Below the pieces are notes generated by a model. It was not told where the DNA came from, did no database searches, and saw nothing but the letters and a program-made list of their open reading frames with translations. Source: Dyella_B nitratireducens (GTDB taxonomy: Bacteria; Pseudomonadota; Gammaproteobacteria; Xanthomonadales; Rhodanobacteraceae). Taken from it: a stretch of DNA of 64,000 nt. Positions 8,687 to 17,225 of the stretch are shown piece after piece; within the stretch, counting starts at the first letter, position 1, and each line of letters begins with the position of its first letter. The position numbers and the translations under genes are program-made. Location of the stretch: the NCBI RefSeq assembly GCF_049532905.1, contig NZ_CP064032.1, forward strand, positions 5,394,001 to 5,458,000. The letters are read 5' to 3'.

Positions 8687-9382
8687 TCAGCGTGTTGTCC
8701 AACCATTCCTTGCCAGCATGGCAGTGGCTGCTGGGTAACTAACTGTGTGAATGGTGACATCCGTGAATCCAGCGCGCATTGCATAAGTCCATGCGTCCGC
8801 GCCGAATTCAGTGCGTACCACCAAGTCATCGGTAGCTGTACCTGGGTTGCCGTGATAACTCATCGGTAAACCCGTGCGGTCTCTGGACATCCGCCCAACA
8901 ATAGTGGGGACAGTAAAGCAGAGCGCTCCTTCTGGCTTGAGTACTCGTCGGCATTCAGATAGAGCGTGGATGGGATTAAATACGTGTTCGAGCGTGTCAG
9001 AATGGATAACCATGTCGAAAGTACCATCTGCGTAGGGAATGGCATGCATATCGACTGCTGGGTATGCACCAAAGACATAGTGCTCAAACTGCTTCAGGAA
9101 CGGCGTCAAATTTCCGGCTTCGTTAATTTCAAGAATAGAAATTTCGCGACTTGCAATGCTGCGCACCGCGTCTTGAAGAACTTCGGTAGTGCCAAGATAA
9201 GCACGTATGGCATTTGCAAGCGCAATGGATCTCAAATTTGAACCACAGCTGTCGCAGATTTCGCCCTGCTGTCGCTCGACGTATTCTGCCTCTTCGCGTG
9301 ATATTTGCCATTCATCGATAAGCGAAGTCCAAAGGACTTTAAGGCTGGTAAATGTAGTACCGCCGCAAACACCGCACTCCAT
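8687..9382 (-). CDS. Zinc-ribbon SAM-dependent methyltransferase
   Basis: This 231-residue protein starts MECGVCGGTTF and has a second pair of cysteines in CDSCGSNLRS, forming a zinc ribbon. A class I methyltransferase core follows, with ILEINEAGNLTPFL, HSDTLEHVFNPIHAL and RRVLKPEGAL. The ATG at 9382 has a good AGGAGA seven bases upstream, so the in-frame start seven codons earlier was rejected. The layout matches the methyltransferase at 4344-5267. It is next to a two-domain glycosyltransferase, which suggests a role in modifying a surface glycan. The acceptor is unknown. Confidence 0.82.
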   Translation of the reverse strand: MECGVCGGTTFTSLKVLWTSLIDEWQISREEAEYVERQQGEICDSCGSNLRSIALANAIRAYLGTTEVLQDAVRSIASREISILEINEAGNLTPFLKQFEHYVFGAYPAVDMHAIPYADGTFDMVIHSDTLEHVFNPIHALSECRRVLKPEGALCFTVPTIVGRMSRDRTGLPMSYHGNPGTATDDLVVRTEFGADAWTYAMRAGFTDVTIHTVSYPAATAMLARNGWTTR

Positions 9383-9446
9383 TGTTTTCTCCTGCACTAT
9401 CAATTGCTGTGTAAGTGTTAGCTATTTGCTGAAGTAGCCAAAGAAC

Positions 9447-11534
9447 TTAGATGAGCAATGCCCGGCGAAGGGTTTCTCGAGCAACCTCGAAGGAAAAGTG
9501 CTCGCGAATATTGCGTAGCCCGCCCTCGGATAGCCGATACCAAAGCTCACGGTTTTCATATAGATGAAGCACGGCTTCGGCAAAACCTTCCGCGTCATCT
9601 GCGAGTAGGGCATTGTCGCCATTTCGCAGCCACATTCCCTCGGCTGCCATCGATGTGGCAACCACAGGCAAGCCGTGGCTCATTGCGGTGTTGACTTTGC
9701 CTTTAACTCCTGCGCCATAGCGTAACGGCGCGAGTGAAATACGGCTTTGGTCCAGCCATGGTGCGAGATCTTCCACGCGTCCGTGGATAACGACACCATC
9801 GCCTTGCAATGAAGTGCGGGCGGACTTCGGTATATCACCAATTAGATGCAAATCGATATCTGGCCGTCGTGCTCGGATGATCGGGTAAATGTCGTTGGTC
9901 AGCCATTGCACCGCATCGACGTTTGGTGGATGTCCGAAGCCACCTACAAAAACTAGGCCAGCGCGTTGCTCGAATTCAAGCTTGCGGCCATGCACCGGAT
10001 GCATGTTTGGTAACAGCATGACGTTGGCATCGGGCAGCTCTTGCTTAAGCAAGTCAAGTTCCGCGGCACTTACCACGAAAGTGGCATGGCTTGCGCGCAT
10101 CAGCGCAAATTCCTGCTGCTGAGAGGCCATTGCTTGACGGCTCAAGCTTGCATTTCCGGTGTGTTCCGCCGCGCGCCGTTCGCGCAAGAAATGCAGATCT
10201 TCGGTGTCAAAAATAATCCGAGCCTTAGGGGCCAATTCCTTTATTAGAGACATATTTGGGGCGGCAACGTAATGCCGGCATAGCATCACCGCCTTTAAAT
10301 TATCATTCTCGCGCTTTAGCCAACTTACCAAGGAGGGTGACCATGGCTTGCATAGTACTTCCACCCCGATCGCGCCCAGGATGTGGACATCCCGTGGGGT
10401 AGCAGTGCGATTGTCGGCCATGAAGGTCACGCGCCACCCCATCTGCCTGAGAAGACGCATGATGTTGAACACTTGAAGTGACCCGGCGTCCCGAGTGGGA
10501 TCGGGCATGAGTGCATCGACAATGAGGATATGTTGTTTTTGATGGTGATGTATTGCTTTGTCGACGGGAACATCTGGAGCTGGCTGCTTTTGCAGCATGG
10601 TGCTCCATTTGGCGACGAACTTTTCGCGATTGATCCGTTGATATTGCTTGATACCGGTGAAAACGTCGGTTCCTGAGCTGATGCCTTCGCAATGTACAAT
10701 TACACTGGCGGGTTCGTAGATCACACGTCGACTGCGTGCTCTTACTGCAAAAGCGAGATCCATGTCTTCGCAATACGCCGGCGCATAGCGTAAATCGAAG
10801 CCACCGACCTCCATGAATAGAGTTTTTTCAATGAGAAGTGCTGCGCCGGAGACATAGTCAACGTCACGACGATAGAGGTAATGCGGATCGTTGCGTTTTT
10901 CGAAGCGCCCGACGTTCCAAGCTGCAGCATTGGAATAGACGAGTGCGCCAGCTTCTTGCAAGCGACCGTCCGGGTAAATCAATTGGCTTCCTACGATCCC
11001 GCAATCTGGTTCTTCAACATACGTCTCTAGTAGCGCGTCCAACCATCCGGGGGTAACCTGCGTATCGTTATTGAGGAACAATAGGAAGGGTGCACGTGCG
11101 ATTTCGGCTCCCGCATTGCAACTTCCAATGAAGCCGAGGTTGGCTTGGTTTTGTAGAAGCCGAATGCCACGGATCTGCGATAGCTTTACGGCGGTATCAT
11201 CGGGTGAAGTGTCGTCCACCACGATGATTTCGAACGAGGTGCGTGCGCCGTGGCGTCGGATTGATCGCAGGCAAGCTACGGTCCAAGCACATTTGCCATG
11301 CACCGGAATGATGACGGAAACCTGTGGCGACTCGCTGGTCGGAATCTCGAAGGGGCTGAATGGGATGTCTAGCCGCTCTAGCTTAAGAGAGCTTTCTTCG
11401 GTCGGGCGCGTTTGGAGTTCTTGTGTGATGCGCACCCAGGTTTTGCGCAAGCCCCGTTGGGTCAAGCTGCCTTGAACGCGCTGAAGCAAATAGCGTAAGC
11501 GCTTCGCGCGCCATTGCAGAGTATTAAGTGACAT
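9447..11534 (-). CDS. Two-domain glycosyltransferase (GT2 fused to GT4-like)
   Basis: The 695-residue protein joins two enzymes. Residues about 70-320 form a GT-A (family 2) domain with VSVIIPVHGK, EIIVVDDTSPDDT, FLNNDTQVTPGWL and the YCEDMDLAFAVR acid motif. Residues about 345-695 form a GT-B domain of the GT4 type, with VFVGGFGHPPNVDAVQWL, RISLAPLRYGAGVKGK and GLPVVATSMAAEGM. Such fusions usually add two successive sugars during O-antigen or capsule assembly in the cytosol. No membrane segment is seen. The gene ends 64 bases before the methyltransferase start, in the same direction. Sugar specificities are not readable. Confidence 0.88.
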   Translation of the reverse strand: MSLNTLQWRAKRLRYLLQRVQGSLTQRGLRKTWVRITQELQTRPTEESSLKLERLDIPFSPFEIPTSESPQVSVIIPVHGKCAWTVACLRSIRRHGARTSFEIIVVDDTSPDDTAVKLSQIRGIRLLQNQANLGFIGSCNAGAEIARAPFLLFLNNDTQVTPGWLDALLETYVEEPDCGIVGSQLIYPDGRLQEAGALVYSNAAAWNVGRFEKRNDPHYLYRRDVDYVSGAALLIEKTLFMEVGGFDLRYAPAYCEDMDLAFAVRARSRRVIYEPASVIVHCEGISSGTDVFTGIKQYQRINREKFVAKWSTMLQKQPAPDVPVDKAIHHHQKQHILIVDALMPDPTRDAGSLQVFNIMRLLRQMGWRVTFMADNRTATPRDVHILGAIGVEVLCKPWSPSLVSWLKRENDNLKAVMLCRHYVAAPNMSLIKELAPKARIIFDTEDLHFLRERRAAEHTGNASLSRQAMASQQQEFALMRASHATFVVSAAELDLLKQELPDANVMLLPNMHPVHGRKLEFEQRAGLVFVGGFGHPPNVDAVQWLTNDIYPIIRARRPDIDLHLIGDIPKSARTSLQGDGVVIHGRVEDLAPWLDQSRISLAPLRYGAGVKGKVNTAMSHGLPVVATSMAAEGMWLRNGDNALLADDAEGFAEAVLHLYENRELWYRLSEGGLRNIREHFSFEVARETLRRALLI

Positions 11535-11546
11535 CGAGAAATTACT

Positions 11547-13148
11547 TTACAGATTCTGATAATTCGGTCCGGACCCGCCTTCCGGCGGCACCCAGTTGAT
11601 GATTTGATACGGATCCTTGATATCGCACGTCTTGCAATGCACACAGTTGGCGGCATTGATCTGCAAGCGCTTGCCCGCTTCGTCATTGACGATCTCATAG
11701 ACGTTCGCAGGACAGAAGCGGGTACAGGGGTTGCCGTATTCCTGCGCGCATTTCGTCACGCAAACCGACGTATCGGCGACGTGCAAATGCACGGGCTGAT
11801 CTTCGTCATGCTCGGTGGCGGCGAAGTAAACGCCGGCCAGGCGATCGCGGGGTGGTAGTTCGCGTTGTACGTAGTCGCGCTTGGGTTCTTCGTACTGGCC
11901 GAGTTTGTGCAGGGAGTTCCAGTCGGGTTTGTTTTGCAGCGTCCAGGGTGACTTGCCGCCCGTTACGGTTTCCCAACCGGCGTTGAGCATGCCGAACCAC
12001 AAGCCTTTCTTGAAGCCAGGCTTGATGTTGCGCACTTTTTTCAGCTCTGCCATCACTTCTGAGCCGCGCAGCTTCGCATCGAAACCGGTTGGTTTGAGAT
12101 CACTAGCGGCGAGGTGTTCGGCGGCGAGCATGCCGCTCTTGATCGCCTGGTGTGTACCTTTGATCTTGGGCACGTTCAGCAGGCCGGCGGTGTCGCCGAT
12201 CAGCAGGGCGCCGGGCATCTCTACCTTGGGCAGCGACTGGTAACCGCCGGTGACGATGGCGCGCGCACCCGCCGACAGGATGCTGCCGCCCTCCAGCAGT
12301 GGCTTGATCATGGGGTGGTTCTTCCATTGCTGGAAGGCTTCCCACGGCTGGTAGTTGGGGTCCTTGTAATCGAGTCCGCTGACGTAGCCGAGCGCGATGC
12401 GGTCTTTGTCGAGGTGATAGAGGAAGGCGCCACCGTAAGTGCGAGTGTCGGCCGGCCAGCCGAAGCTGTGGAAGATTTTGCCGGGCGTGACGCGTCCGGA
12501 CGGCACCTGCCACAGCTCCTTGATGCCGATCGAATAGCCTTGCGGATCGCTGTTCTGGTCCAGCTTGAAACGCTTGATGAGCTGCTTGGTGAGGCTGCCG
12601 CGTGCGCCTTCAGCGAGCACGGTGACCTTGGCTTTGATGTCGATGCCTTGCGTGTAGCCGGGTTTGTGCGAGCCATCCTTCGCCACGCCCATGTCGCCGA
12701 TGCGCACGCCAGCTACGGAACCATCCGCGTCATAGATAGTGTCGGCGGCGGCGAAGCCGGGGAACACGTCCACGCCCAGCGATTCGGCTTGCGGGGCGAG
12801 CCACGCGCACAGGGCGCCGAGCGAGACGATGAAGTTGCCGTGATTGTTCAAGGTCTGCGGTACCGGCAGTTTGCGGCCGCCGGTCTTGTTGAGCAGCCAG
12901 AACTCATCTTCGGTGGCAGGCACGCAGATCGGCGGCGGATTGTCACGCCAACCGGGCAGCAGGGCATCCAGCGGCTGCGGTTCGATCACGGCGCCAGAAA
13001 GGATCTGCGCGCCGATGGTCGATGCCTTCTCAATCACGCATACCGTCACGTCCGGCTTGAGCTGCTTGAGGCGAATGGCGAACGAGAGCCCCGCCGGCCC
13101 TGCGCCGACGACGATCACGTCGTATTCCATCGTCTCGCGTTCGGTCAT
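11547..13148 (-). CDS. Electron transfer flavoprotein-ubiquinone oxidoreductase
   Basis: The 533-residue enzyme has an N-terminal FAD-binding Rossmann motif (YDVIVVGAGPAGLSFAIRL). Its C-terminal 4Fe-4S region contains CTRFCPANVYE and NCVHCKTCDIKDP, the cluster ligands of ETF-QO. It takes electrons from reduced EtfAB and delivers them to ubiquinone at the inner membrane. The length fits the family. GGAG lies nine bases before the chosen ATG; an alternative start six codons in (13130) is possible. It is separated from its partner etfBA by a methyltransferase and a glycosyltransferase gene, a notable interruption. Confidence 0.96.
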   Translation of the reverse strand: MTERETMEYDVIVVGAGPAGLSFAIRLKQLKPDVTVCVIEKASTIGAQILSGAVIEPQPLDALLPGWRDNPPPICVPATEDEFWLLNKTGGRKLPVPQTLNNHGNFIVSLGALCAWLAPQAESLGVDVFPGFAAADTIYDADGSVAGVRIGDMGVAKDGSHKPGYTQGIDIKAKVTVLAEGARGSLTKQLIKRFKLDQNSDPQGYSIGIKELWQVPSGRVTPGKIFHSFGWPADTRTYGGAFLYHLDKDRIALGYVSGLDYKDPNYQPWEAFQQWKNHPMIKPLLEGGSILSAGARAIVTGGYQSLPKVEMPGALLIGDTAGLLNVPKIKGTHQAIKSGMLAAEHLAASDLKPTGFDAKLRGSEVMAELKKVRNIKPGFKKGLWFGMLNAGWETVTGGKSPWTLQNKPDWNSLHKLGQYEEPKRDYVQRELPPRDRLAGVYFAATEHDEDQPVHLHVADTSVCVTKCAQEYGNPCTRFCPANVYEIVNDEAGKRLQINAANCVHCKTCDIKDPYQIINWVPPEGGSGPNYQNL

Positions 13149-13478
13149 GAGGTTGGGCTCCGTCGGTGGCCAGGGGTTGATGAGGGGTGAGCTGCTGCGG
13201 GTGTCCGCATGTAGTTACCGCGGCGGCTGGGACGGTATTCTCCGGGTTCGCCTGCTGCGCGGCAAACCGGTGGCTAGGAGCCTGTCGGACTTGAGTGGTC
13301 GAGGCGAAAATTCGACTGCGCGAGGACAGATTTTCGGCGGTTCGCAGGCCCATAGTGGTTCTATGGGTCAAGAACCGACGAAAATATGGACCGCGCAGGC
13401 GAGTTTGCAGCCCGGCCAGCTCAGGTCCGGCAGGCTCCTCGATGAGCCTGACTGGATGTCCCCGCCACCGGAGTGTGC
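13149..13478. other. Intergenic region largely occupied by a palindromic element
   Basis: The stretch between the divergent ETF-QO and amidase genes is mostly filled by the near-palindromic element described separately (13277-13438). The 128 bases next to ETF-QO should hold its promoter, but no clear consensus was found. GGAG at 13470-13473 is the likely ribosome site of the amidase. Confidence 0.5.
13277..13438. repeat. 162-bp near-palindromic MITE-like element
   Basis: The left end GGAGCCTGTCGGACTTGAG matches the reverse complement of the right end (GGAGCCTGCCGGACCTGAG) with two mismatches. The similarity continues inward: an inner dyad at about 13332-13387 pairs ATTTTCGgcGGTTC with GAACCgaCGAAAAT, and CCCATAG with CTATGGG at the tip. 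The whole unit can fold as one long hairpin. No coding capacity and no clear target duplication were seen. Its form is that of a non-autonomous mobile repeat (MITE or long REP-type element). Confidence 0.75.
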
Positions 13479-14885
13479 ATGAGTTCTCTTCCACCGATCG
13501 CCGATATCGACCTTCGCCGCGCCACGCTATGCCAGATCCTGCACTGGCTGGCATCCGGCCGGGTACAGCCGAGCCGGCTGGCAGCGGTTTATCTCGATGC
13601 AATCGACCGCATCAATCCGCGACTCAACGCCTATGTCGGCCTGAGCCCGGCATTGATGTTGGAGCAAGCACAGGGCGCCGAACGTCGCCGGCGCGGCGGC
13701 GTGATCGGGCGGCTGGATGGTGTCCCCATCGCACTGAAGGACAACTTTGATATTGCGGGCTGGGCCACGCGCTCCGGCCTTCCAGGTCCCGGGCGGTCGG
13801 CCGAGCACGATGCGCATGTCGTGGGGCGGTTACGCGCATCGGGCGCGGTGCTGATCGGCAAGACCAATATGGATGAGGGCGCGCTGGGCGCGGTCACCAA
13901 CAATCCGCATTTTGGTCCGACGCACAACCCGCACCGTCATGGTTATACAGCGGGCGGTTCGTCGGGTGGTGCCGCAGCGGCCGTCGCAGCGGGCTTGGCG
14001 GTGGCAGCCATCGGTTCGGATAGCCTGGGTTCGATTCGCATTCCTGCCAGCTATTGCGGCGTGTTTGCGTTGAAGCCGACGCAGGGCGAGATTTCCGCGC
14101 GCGGCATGACACCGGCAGCGCGCCGGCTCGATACGGTGGGCTTGCTTGCACGCGGTGTCGACGATCTCACCGTGCTGCTGCAAGTGCTGGCCGGCTACGA
14201 TGCGGAAGATCCACGTTCGCGCCATCGGCGCGTGGCCTTGTCGCCGCCCGACTGGGAGCCAGGCAAGTTGCGCTGTGGCGTGCTGCCCAACTTGCCGGTG
14301 CTAGGCGTGCAGCAAGATGTGCTGGACGTCTTCGAAGCAGCACTTGCCAAACTTAATGGCGAATTGGGCGAACGCCGCATCGTGGATTTTGAAGACTGGC
14401 ACTTCCCACGCTCGCGTCGTGCCGGCTTTTTGTTGATGGAGGCAGAAATGCTCGGCACTTTCGCCGCGCAACTTGCCGATACCGAACATCCCGTCTCACC
14501 GCAGTTCCACCGCCTGCTCGATTACGCGACGCGCAAGACCGCGGCTGATTATGCCGAGGCCGACCGCGTGCTCGATGCCGCGGCGCTCAAGATGCGCCGA
14601 CTCTTCGCGCAAATTGACGTGCTGGTCACGCCTACTACGCCGCAGGGAGCCTTCCCGCTGGATGGCCCGGTGCCGGACACGCAAGGCGATCTCACCAGCT
14701 TCGCCAATCTCGCCGGTTGCCCGGCGGTGAGCATTCCCATGGGCACGCTGCCGAACGGTTTGCCGATCGGCATGCAACTAGTCGGTGCGCGCGGTTCGGA
14801 TCTGCGCCTGCTCGAGTTGGCGGCGGTGTGGTCCGCCACGCTGGATGCGGCACCCGAATATCCGGTTGGGTGTGATGATCTCTGA
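13479..14885 (+). CDS. Amidase signature family hydrolase
   Basis: The 468-residue product is an amidase-signature enzyme. The catalytic Lys lies in VPIALKDNFDIAGW (near residue 88), and the Gly/Ser signature GYTAGGSSGGAAAAVAAGL supplies the cis-Ser. The nucleophilic Ser is in the following GSDSLGSIRIPASYCG stretch. It should hydrolyse a carboxamide; substrate cannot be told, and it is not part of a gatCAB cluster, so a GatA role is unlikely. GGAG five bases upstream favours the ATG at 13479 over the GTG at 13473. The AlkB-like gene begins inside its last codons (11-base overlap), indicating coupling. Confidence 0.9.
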   Translation: MSSLPPIADIDLRRATLCQILHWLASGRVQPSRLAAVYLDAIDRINPRLNAYVGLSPALMLEQAQGAERRRRGGVIGRLDGVPIALKDNFDIAGWATRSGLPGPGRSAEHDAHVVGRLRASGAVLIGKTNMDEGALGAVTNNPHFGPTHNPHRHGYTAGGSSGGAAAAVAAGLAVAAIGSDSLGSIRIPASYCGVFALKPTQGEISARGMTPAARRLDTVGLLARGVDDLTVLLQVLAGYDAEDPRSRHRRVALSPPDWEPGKLRCGVLPNLPVLGVQQDVLDVFEAALAKLNGELGERRIVDFEDWHFPRSRRAGFLLMEAEMLGTFAAQLADTEHPVSPQFHRLLDYATRKTAADYAEADRVLDAAALKMRRLFAQIDVLVTPTTPQGAFPLDGPVPDTQGDLTSFANLAGCPAVSIPMGTLPNGLPIGMQLVGARGSDLRLLELAAVWSATLDAAPEYPVGCDDL

Positions 14886-15510
14886 GCTTATTGGCGGTGG
14901 CTGGCAACATCTGCCATTGCAGGATGCCGATGTGCTTTACGCGCCATCCTGGCTTTCCCGCGAAGAGGCGGATGAGCTGCTCGCTCGTCTGCTCCAAGAA
15001 ATCCCTTGGGAGCGCCATCGCCTGAACATGTTCGGGCGCGAGGTAGATTCGCCACGGTTGAGTTGCTGGATCGGCGATTCGGGTGCTACCTACGTGTATT
15101 CGCGCAGCCGTTTCGAACCAAAGTCATGGACGGCATCGCTGCTTGCGCTGCGCGAGCGTGTCGAATGTTCTTGCCAGGCACGCTTCAATAGCGTGCTCGC
15201 CAATCTGTACCGTGACGGTCAGGATTCCATGGGTTGGCATAGCGATGACGAACCGGAGCTCGGCGCCCAGCCTGTCATCGCTTCAGTGAGCCTGGGTGCG
15301 GATCGCCGTTTTCGTTTCCGCCGCCGCGTGCCGCGTGGAACACCTGCAGCACATCCCGTCAACATCACACTCGCGCATGGCAGCCTGTTGTGCATGGCTG
15401 GCGATACTCAGCGTCGATATCAGCACGATTTGCCAAAGAGCGCCGGCCTATTGGCACCACGCATCAACCTGACATTCCGCCTGATCGATACCGCGCACCA
15501 CCTGCCATGA
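14875..15510 (+). CDS. AlkB-like 2-oxoglutarate/Fe(II)-dependent dioxygenase
   Basis: The 211-residue product has the AlkB-type jelly-roll signatures. These are NLYRDGQDSMGWHSDDEPEL with the HxD iron ligands, IASVSLGADRRFRFR, and the distal His in RRYQHDLPKS followed by APRINLTFR, whose Arg residues bind 2-oxoglutarate. The length and motif spacing resemble ALKBH2/3-type and bacterial AlkB homologues that reverse 1-methyladenine and 3-methylcytosine damage by oxidative demethylation. The ATG at 14875 overlaps the end of the amidase gene. No ada gene is nearby. Repair of nucleic acid is the likely role, but substrate is inferred. Confidence 0.9.
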   Translation: MISELIGGGWQHLPLQDADVLYAPSWLSREEADELLARLLQEIPWERHRLNMFGREVDSPRLSCWIGDSGATYVYSRSRFEPKSWTASLLALRERVECSCQARFNSVLANLYRDGQDSMGWHSDDEPELGAQPVIASVSLGADRRFRFRRRVPRGTPAAHPVNITLAHGSLLCMAGDTQRRYQHDLPKSAGLLAPRINLTFRLIDTAHHLP

Positions 15511-15538
15511 CGCCCTGCAACTTGGATTAGCGCGGAGC

Positions 15539-15566
15539 GGTGGGGATAATGTGCGGTCTCCCCACC
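15539..15566 (+). promoter_or_regulatory. Hairpin in the gcvT leader
   Basis: GGTGGGGA (15539-15546) pairs perfectly with TCCCCACC (15559-15566) across a 12-base loop, ending 14 bases before the gcvT ATG. It could affect gcvT translation or act as a terminator-like stem for the AlkB gene. No T-run follows, and I could not recognise a glycine riboswitch core. Confidence 0.4.
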
Positions 15567-15580
15567 CTGGCAGGCCCGCA

Positions 15581-16681
15581 ATGACCCAGAAGACCGTCCT
15601 CAATGCACTCCATCGCGAGCTCGGCGCGCGCATGGTCGATTTCGGCGGCTGGGATATGCCGATCAGTTACGGGTCGCAGATCGAAGAACACCACGCCGTG
15701 CGTCGCGACGCCGGCATGTTCGATGTGTCGCACATGACCGTGGTCGATCTGCATGGCGCCCGCACGCGCGAATTCCTGCGTCACCTGCTGGCCAACAGCG
15801 TCGACAAGCTGAAGGTGCAGGGCAAGGCGCTGTACAGCTGCATGCTCAACGAGCAGGGCGGGGTGATCGACGACCTGATCGTGTATCTGTTGGGTGACGA
15901 ACACTTCCGCCTGGTGGTCAACGCCGCCACGCGCGACAAGGATCTGGCCTGGATCGAACGGCAGGCAAAAGAGTTCGACGTTGCCGTGAAAGAACGCCCC
16001 GATTTCGCGATGATCGCCGTGCAAGGCCCCAATGCACGTGCCAAGGTGCTCGGCCTGCTGCACGAGGTGGATCGCCCGCGCATCGAAAAGCTTGGCCGTT
16101 TCGCCGCTGCCGCGGCGCAAGGTCCGCACGGGATGCCGCTATTCATTGCGCGCACCGGTTATACCGGCGAGGACGGTTTCGAGATCTTGTTGCCGGAAGA
16201 ACACGCCGTGGTTTTGTGGAAGGCATTAGCTGAAGTGGGTGTCGCTGCCTGCGGCTTGGGTGCGCGCGATACCCTGCGCTTGGAAGCCGGCATGAACCTC
16301 TACGGCCAGGACATGGACGAAAACGTCACGCCATGGGAAGCCGGTCTGGCCTGGACCCTTTCGCTGGATGAAGGTCGCGACTTCATCGGCCGCAAGGCAC
16401 TGGAAGCACAGAAGGGCGCCGGTGTGCCGCGTGCGATGGTCGGCCTGGTGATGGATGAAAAAGGCGTGCTGCGCCACGGCCAGAAAGTGCTGACGCCGCA
16501 AGGTGAAGGGGAAATCCTTTCCGGCAGCTTCGCACCCACCTTGAACAAGTCAGTGGCGTTTGCGCGCATTCCTGCGGGCGTCACCGGCAACGTGCGGGTC
16601 GATATCCGTGGCCGTGAAGTACCGGTGCGCGTGGTGAAATTCCCGTTCGTGCGCGACGGTAAAGCCTGCGAAGGCATCTGA
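15581..16681 (+). CDS. gcvT: Glycine cleavage system aminomethyltransferase (T protein)
   Basis: The 366-residue product is normal GcvT length. It begins MTQKTVLNALHRELGARMVDFGGWDMP and contains MFDVSHMTVVDLHG, RTGYTGEDGFEI, ARDTLRLEAGMNLYGQDMDE and the C-terminal barrel domain. It moves the aminomethyl group from lipoylated GcvH onto tetrahydrofolate, releasing ammonia. The ATG at 15581 was chosen because the upstream in-frame GTG (15551) lies inside the leader hairpin. gcvH follows about 100 bases downstream; no gcvP gene is in the window. Confidence 0.97.
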   Translation: MTQKTVLNALHRELGARMVDFGGWDMPISYGSQIEEHHAVRRDAGMFDVSHMTVVDLHGARTREFLRHLLANSVDKLKVQGKALYSCMLNEQGGVIDDLIVYLLGDEHFRLVVNAATRDKDLAWIERQAKEFDVAVKERPDFAMIAVQGPNARAKVLGLLHEVDRPRIEKLGRFAAAAAQGPHGMPLFIARTGYTGEDGFEILLPEEHAVVLWKALAEVGVAACGLGARDTLRLEAGMNLYGQDMDENVTPWEAGLAWTLSLDEGRDFIGRKALEAQKGAGVPRAMVGLVMDEKGVLRHGQKVLTPQGEGEILSGSFAPTLNKSVAFARIPAGVTGNVRVDIRGREVPVRVVKFPFVRDGKACEGI

Positions 16682-16777
16682 GCGTCGCGGTGGGAGATGT
16701 CCCATTCCTGCAACGTCAGCAGTTAGAATCCGCACTTCCAACAACCCCCTCATCGAAATCAATCACTGGACCTGACC

Positions 16778-17179
16778 ATGAGCGCGAGCGAAATTCCCGG
16801 CGATCTGAAATTTCTCAAGTCCCACGAGTGGGCCCGTGTCGAAGAGAACGGGTTGATCCGCGTGGGCATCTCCAACCACGCGCAGGAGCAACTCGGCGAC
16901 CTGGTTTACGTCGAATTGCCGGAGGTCGGCGCACAGGTGCAGGCCGGCAGTGGCGCGGCGACGGTGGAGTCGGTGAAAGCCGCCTCCGACATCTATTCAC
17001 CGGTGTCCGGTGAAGTCGTCGAAGTGAACGATGCCCTTGCCGACAAGCCCGAAACCATCAACGAAGACGCTTACGGCGAGGGCTGGTTGTTCGTGGTGAA
17101 GGCCAGCGACCGTGGCGAGTTGGATGAGCTGCTCGACGCCGACGCCTACGCCGAACTGATCGAGAACGAAGATCACTGA
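16778..17179 (+). CDS. gcvH: Glycine cleavage system H protein
   Basis: The 133-residue lipoyl carrier has the expected size. The modified lysine is K67 within GAATVESVKAASDIYSPVSG. FLKSHEWARVEENG at the N-terminus and AYGEGWLFVVKASD toward the end are family hallmarks. Its lipoyl arm shuttles the aminomethyl group between the P, T and L proteins; lipB and lipA, encoded at the right end of the window, make that lipoyl group. It is the last gene of the gcvT-gcvH unit, and a strong hairpin follows the stop. Confidence 0.97.
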   Translation: MSASEIPGDLKFLKSHEWARVEENGLIRVGISNHAQEQLGDLVYVELPEVGAQVQAGSGAATVESVKAASDIYSPVSGEVVEVNDALADKPETINEDAYGEGWLFVVKASDRGELDELLDADAYAELIENEDH

Positions 17180-17201
17180 CACGCGATCGGCTCGATATGA
17201 G

Positions 17202-17225
17202 GAACGGCCGCCTAGGCGGCCGTTC
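17202..17225 (+). terminator. gcvH: Palindromic terminator after gcvH
   Basis: GAACGGCCGCC and its complement GGCGGCCGTTC are separated only by TA, giving an extended GC-rich dyad 22 bases after the gcvH stop. The following bases (TCATG) hold no long T-tract, so termination efficiency is uncertain, but the position fits the end of the gcvTH unit. Confidence 0.6.

Noticed and set aside
12114..13190. 358-codon plus-strand frame opposite ETF-QO
   Set aside because: It is antisense to a gene with full family signatures and has no domain of its own.
15511..15580. Glycine riboswitch before gcvT
   Set aside because: Only about 70 bases separate the genes, too short for the usual tandem aptamer, and no core motif was recognised.
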